From NCBI GenBank assembly GCA_009760855.2, contig WPIO01000004.1:1428501-1492500 (forward strand): DNA of 64,000 bases. The letters run 5' to 3'. The notes under the pieces are model-generated. The model saw nothing but the letters and a program-made list of their open reading frames with translations. It searched no databases and was not told the DNA's origin. Source of the DNA: Cristatella mucedo. Its lineage: Eukaryota; Bryozoa; Phylactolaemata; Cristatellidae. Positions 61,283 through 64,000 of the stretch are shown here, in pieces. The stretch's first letter is position 1, and the number at the start of each line of letters is the position of its first letter. The translations under genes and the position numbers were made by a program.

Positions 61283-62214
61283 ATGGTGTGTGTTTGTGCA
61301 TGGTGTGTGTGTGTGTGCATGGTGTGTGTGTGTGCATGGTGTGTGTGTGTGTGCATGGTGTGTGTGTGTGCATGGTGTGTGTGTGTGTGTGTGCATGGTG
61401 TGTGTGTGTGTGCATGGTGTGTGTGTGTGCATGGTGTGTGTGTGTGTGCATGGTGTGTGTGTGTGCATGGTGTGTGTGTGTGTGTGCATGGTGTGTGTGT
61501 GTGCATGGTGTGTGTGTGTGCATGGTGTGTGTGTGTGCATGGTGTGTGTGTGTGCATGGTGTGTGTGTGTGCATGGTGTGTGTGCACATGTAAAGTCACA
61601 TTTATACCAGTTAGGTAAGCAGTCGTTGACAATTACTCAATGTTCGGTTACACTCCGGCAGCAGACGATGGCTCGTCTAATGCAGTACCTCAACTTGTGC
61701 ACAGGCAGGCACATGCATAGCATGTGATGTGGAGCAACAGTTTCTACCTAAGTTAGTACTACTGCAGAAGCCCTCCCTCCCAGCACACCCGCAAGCTTGG
61801 AGTAATGCTAAACGATAGGTTATGCCAGCCGATCGATTAGAGGTGGCCGAGTTCGACACACCGATGCAAATAAATGTGCCCGACGTCATATTAGCACACT
61901 AATTGACGAAATAAAATGACAGAAACTTGCTTCTTATTGCACGTGGTGCCAATTCTCGGAGCATCAGAAAGATGCACATTCTACATGAAATGCGTGCTAG
62001 CACGACACGGTGGGCACTGCAGCCGTTTGGCTTAATGCTACTGCGATCATGAATGCGCATGCACAGGTGCTCACATGCATGGCCGGAGGATGTCGATTAA
62101 AAAGAAAGGAACAAATATGAAGGTAGTACCTGTTACTGGTAAAGACACTAATCCGAGGTCTCCGAAAGCACTTCTCGAATGGCATACGTGCGAAAAACTG
62201 CTGTGTGATGCTTT
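52133..62214 (-). CDS. FAR1-like: Fatty acyl-CoA reductase, 3' half of a multi-exon gene (5' part outside window)
   Basis: FAR enzymes reduce acyl-CoA to fatty alcohol with NADPH, mostly at peroxisomes, feeding ether-lipid and wax synthesis. Exons 62214-62130, 58840-58751, 58492-58363, 55857-55730 and 52295-52133 join in phase with AG/GT borders. They cover the end of the NAD-binding region ([12 protein letters not shown]), the FAR_C domain ([49 protein letters not shown]) and the hydrophobic C-terminus ([16 protein letters not shown]). All segments align in order with animal FAR1/FAR2. The GxxGxxG and YxxxK catalytic parts are not in the window and should lie beyond 64000. No stops or frameshifts are seen in the exons present. 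Orthology to FAR1 rather than another FAR paralog cannot be settled. Confidence 0.95.
52408..52563 (-). mobile_element. LINE tail and 3' UTR fragment
   Basis: AATAATAATAATAATGAGAC, TATAGCACCCTAAGAGAACC, CTTTCTAGCCACTAAATAT and a shortened UTR. It lies in the last FAR intron, directly abutting a SINE. Confidence 0.8.
52564..52707 (+). mobile_element. tRNA-derived SINE, family A (LINE-type tail)
   Basis: Head GCCGAACTGGTTTGGTCCTG, B-box-like AGGCTCGAACCCCG, then GTGAAGCGCCTGAATAGAGA and TTAAGTTCTCTTGGACGAAT. The right arm of the tail hairpin is altered. Confidence 0.88.
52720..55140. other. FAR intron, no supported exon
   Basis: Between FAR exons ending at 55730 and starting at 52295. Short ORFs only. 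No known repeat recognised. Confidence 0.4.
55151..55234 (+). repeat. (AG)n microsatellite
   Basis: About 84 bases of pure GA dinucleotides in a FAR intron. Confidence 0.99.
55730..55857 (-). CDS. FAR1-like: FAR exon: FAR_C core
   Basis: One hundred and twenty-eight bases from GATCTTTCAG to CGCAG/GTTCGT read [20 protein letters not shown] then [14 protein letters not shown]. They match FAR1 [33 protein letters not shown] almost residue for residue. Confidence 0.96.
56340..56530 (+). mobile_element. LINE 3' end, diverged
   Basis: GAGTTGCAAAGTGCCCAGAT, AGAGAATTACTTCTCTTAGG and TTGTTATTAGCATTAC resemble the LINE hairpin and tail. The UTR upstream is weakly similar. Confidence 0.55.
56806..56993 (+). 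mobile_element. tRNA-derived SINE, family B (well preserved)
   Basis: Head GGCCGTGATGGCACACTAGG, B box GGGTTCGATTCC at 56865, TTTATCGCCACTGCAAGCGG, TGGTGATAGCCGTAAAGG, CTATACAAAAGAGGCTGTTT, AATCAGCTAG and a short TTAA-type tail. Confidence 0.92.
58363..58492 (-). CDS. FAR1-like: FAR exon: start of FAR_C (sterile) domain
   Basis: One hundred and thirty bases from TTTCTGCAG to GAAAG/GTGGGT encode [18 protein letters not shown] and [10 protein letters not shown], ending HPEDRK in phase 0. This is the hallmark LHKAMxxLEYFTSNSWxW block of the FAR_C domain. Confidence 0.96.
58751..58840 (-). CDS. FAR1-like: FAR exon
   Basis: The acceptor CCTTTGCAG and donor CCCAG/GTACAG bound 90 bases reading [20 protein letters not shown] then MVGQKP. 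It completes the Ser codon begun in the upstream exon. It aligns with FAR1 [20 protein letters not shown] and MTGRSP. Confidence 0.94.
59053..59292 (-). mobile_element. LINE 3' copy, diverged
   Basis: AACAATAATAATACATTTGT, AGCATCCTCGGAGAACTGAA, CTTTCTAGGTACAGTGCATA, then antisense UTR and TTTTAAGCTTCTTTTTAAAT from the ORF end. Confidence 0.82.
59296..59352 (-). mobile_element. SINE family B head fragment (weak)
   Basis: GCCAGGTGCAGGACTCAAAC with CCACGATAG parallels the copy at 18930 (GGTGCAGGACTCGAACCCAT). Only the B-box region is recognisable. Confidence 0.4.
59360..60330. other. FAR intron, nothing recognised
   Basis: A CAGCAGCAGCAG run at 59583 and ATAATAGTAATAACAATAA at 59357. No exon with FAR similarity. 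Confidence 0.4.
60344..60508 (-). mobile_element. tRNA-derived SINE, family B
   Basis: Minus strand: GAGGCATGATGGAATTCTAG head, B-box GGGTTCGAATGGG, GGTGGTGATAACCG and a tail GAAGCTATTAAATTAGCTAG. Similar to the copies at 3210 and 56806. Confidence 0.85.
61015..61078 (-). mobile_element. LINE family A tail fragment
   Basis: AATCATACATTTGATATAGC, GCCCTCAGAGAACTCTTTCT and AGATACTTTACATTT; hairpin only. Confidence 0.75.
61210..61590 (+). repeat. (TC)n then GTGTGTGTGTGCATG minisatellite
   Basis: About 40 bases of CT and about 30 of GT, followed by about 16-17 units of TGTGTGTGCATGG varying in GT number (period 16-22). The 110-158 codon ORFs in all frames are artefacts of the repeat. FAR intron or 5' flank of the exon at 58840. 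Confidence 0.98.
62130..62214 (-). CDS. FAR1-like: FAR exon (end of NAD-binding region)
   Basis: After the acceptor CCTGTTGTAG the exon reads [20 protein letters not shown] then ISVFTSN, ending AG/GTACTA in phase 2. It matches FAR1 [24 protein letters not shown]. The preceding exon must end in phase 1; I could not find it between 62214 and 64000. Confidence 0.9.
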
Positions 62215-62229
62215 CTACAACAGGGCAAA

Positions 62230-64000
62230 ATGCACCGATAAATGATTCGGCAATCACGAAAGCTCGTTCCCTACTCGGTGGCCTTGACAGATGCTGTGCC
62301 CATCAGAAGAAGTGCACAAAGAAGCACTCTCATTGATTGCAACAACAGCCACGACAGCAATGACACGGCCATCGCAAAGCAGACCTGTAGTCGAGCCAAC
62401 AGCAGCTCATCGAATGGGTGAGGGTCAGTGTGATCGTCAAACCATTACCGACCTTGGATCAATCCAGGAGTGATTATGTTCAGCAATTAACTAAACATGT
62501 ATGCCGAGCACAGTAGTCTAACTATGTTTTGCTTCAGAACACCACCGCACACATGTGGCATTAAGACACGCCAGCCCAGCCCGCAGTCAGTCTACGCCTA
62601 TGCCCTGTCCGCAGCAGGTCGTGAGAGCCCATCATGGCCCGATCACGCTTTCGTGAGCAAAATGCTGCCTCTCACAGTCATCGGGCAGCGTCGAAGCAAG
62701 CCGTGCGACGACGTGACTGTTATGTGCAGCGCCTGGGCTAAAAGGTAGCCGAGAGCATGAGCCCTGTCAGCAAGCGCTCCGGGTGCAATCACGGCACGCA
62801 CTGCCATGCCGATTCGATCGAAAAAGCCCGGTTTTTTCACAGTCCTATCGCAATCTGATCGCGGTCCACAAGCTGAGGCTCAAGGCTTCATTTGCAGCAA
62901 ATGTAAAGTGCCTAGAAAGAGATTTGAGTTCTCTGAGGGTGCTACATCAAATGCATTGTTACTATTTAATATTATTATTAAGGCTGCTTCTGTAAGATAC
63001 TTCGAAGGCAGCCCCTCTCGCGGAGAACCTCGTGCTAACTCAGGATCGCCGCAGGGCGCACCAATGAAATCGGAAAAACGACAGGCAATCTCCTTTCAAG
63101 TTGAAGGCAGCCTTAGTTTAGGCGAGTCTTCGCACAGGAGCATGCATGCCGAGAGCGGCTGCTGCTGCTGCAGTTTGATGCCAATGCTAAGTAAACATTT
63201 GCAAGACCGTTAAAAGCTGGTCTCTGACAAGCAGCCTTCAACTGTCCCTAGGCTGGCAGTCGGTCGTCCTTCATCGAAATTCCAACCTTGGTGCGAAACG
63301 CCGCGAGAAATAAAACTGGAATGGTGTGGGCCTCATAATTTTTCGGCAGGCCCAAGCGCGTGTCGGGATATGCGAACACCCCAACGTTTGCTCATGCTTA
63401 CGGCCTAGCGTAGGAACGTGAGATGTGACATGCCTGTACACCTGCTGTTCCCACATCCGAACTATCACACGTACGAACTGGGGGTTGGGTCTGGAGACTG
63501 CCAAATAAGCAAGCTATTGGAATGCAAAGGAGCGTCTCACATCCATTCAACGATCGGTCGGTCGGTCGATCGATCGATTTGGCATGCACGGTGGCCTGCA
63601 CAACACGTGGCTGGCCTGGAGACCGCGTGTGCTAGCCGTTTCCTTCCTCGTCCTGTAATTGACAATGAATGTCAGTTCCATAGCTAGCAACCGGCTGGCA
63701 AGTGGGGAGCGGACTAACTACTATTGGCTGCAACGGTGGTTTCTCTCCACCTTCTCTCGATAAACTCTAGATGCAGCTTCTTCCTCAGACTGCTGCTCCT
63801 CAATGGCACCGAAAAACCTGCAAATTCCCATCATCCCACAGCAGCAAAAGGTCGGGCATCAACCAGCCAGCCACTCAGAAAGACTGCATCAGCTCTGGCT
63901 GCCCGAGCGTGCCTGGCCTAAGATGCCAGCTATGGGCATTGGCTAAGCACTGCAGTTCACCACTGCAGGTGGAACAGCCCATGCCAGAGAATAAATAACC
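62230..64000. other. FAR intron or upstream part, no exon found
   Basis: The FAR exon at 62214 needs an upstream exon ending in phase 1. I searched the minus strand to 64000 for FAR blocks (NCTTGSTNP-like, LVPVDVV-like) and found none, so the remaining exons are probably outside. A GGTCGGTCGGTCGATCGATC run occurs near 63556. Confidence 0.4.
62885..62982 (+). mobile_element. LINE family A tail fragment
   Basis: TTTGCAGCAAATGTAAAGTG, CCTAGAAAGAGATTTGAGTT, CTCTGAGGGTGCTACATC and ATTATTATTA. Only the terminal hairpin and tail remain. Confidence 0.85.

Noticed and set aside
61149-61727. ORFs of Cys/Val or His/Thr repeats
   Set aside because: They follow entirely from the GT/GCATG minisatellite.
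62643-62840. Minus ORF with ALADRAHALGYLLAQ, considered as the preceding FAR exon
   Set aside because: Similarity to the FAR ALADLVPVDVV block is limited to a few residues, and no splice pair restores the phase needed at 62214.

Overview
The window is metazoan nuclear DNA. The evidence is spliced genes with small exons and GT-AG introns, a large load of degenerate CR1/L2-type LINEs, two tRNA-derived SINE families, and long dinucleotide microsatellites. I see no prokaryotic operons, rRNA or CRISPR array. The species cannot be fixed from sequence alone; a bilaterian invertebrate is my inference from the repeat content and the gene families.

Two genes are supported exon by exon, both on the minus strand. 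The first is a LARGE-family glycosyltransferase (GT8 plus GT49) running from a GC-rich 5' region near 44 kb to a stop codon at 7422, about 36.6 kb. I reconstruct 16 coding exons, 13 of them firm, with intron phases that agree from exon to exon. Exon 1 encodes a type II signal anchor. Weaker stem exons follow, then a divergent GT8-like domain in which the DxD metal motif reads NAS, then a well-conserved GT49 domain with an intact DVD motif. One GT8 exon (around 26.9-27.0 kb) is uncertain. The second gene is a fatty acyl-CoA reductase (FAR). Only its 3' half is present: five exons from 62214 down to a stop at 52133, covering the end of the NAD-binding region, the FAR_C ('sterile') domain and a hydrophobic C-terminus. 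The Rossmann-fold exons must lie beyond 64 kb.

Layout: 1-7.4 kb is intergenic and holds LINE fragments, a (TC)n tract and a decayed hAT-like transposase. 7.4-44 kb is the LARGE-like gene, whose introns hold most of the LINE copies in both orientations, SINEs, a 69-bp-arm hairpin and several long microsatellites. 42.9-44.6 kb is a GC/CpG-rich promoter and 5' region. 44.6-52.1 kb is intergenic, with a 33-bp tandem repeat, LINEs, and a SINE nested in a LINE. 52.1-64 kb is the FAR gene.

The two genes are neighbours in head-to-tail orientation with no evident functional link. LARGE acts on O-mannosyl glycans (matriglycan) in the Golgi; FAR makes fatty alcohols at peroxisomes. The most notable observations are the apparent loss of the GT8 catalytic motif in an otherwise open gene, the long intronic hairpin, and a SINE family that carries the same 3' hairpin tail as the resident LINE, as expected of a SINE/LINE pair.
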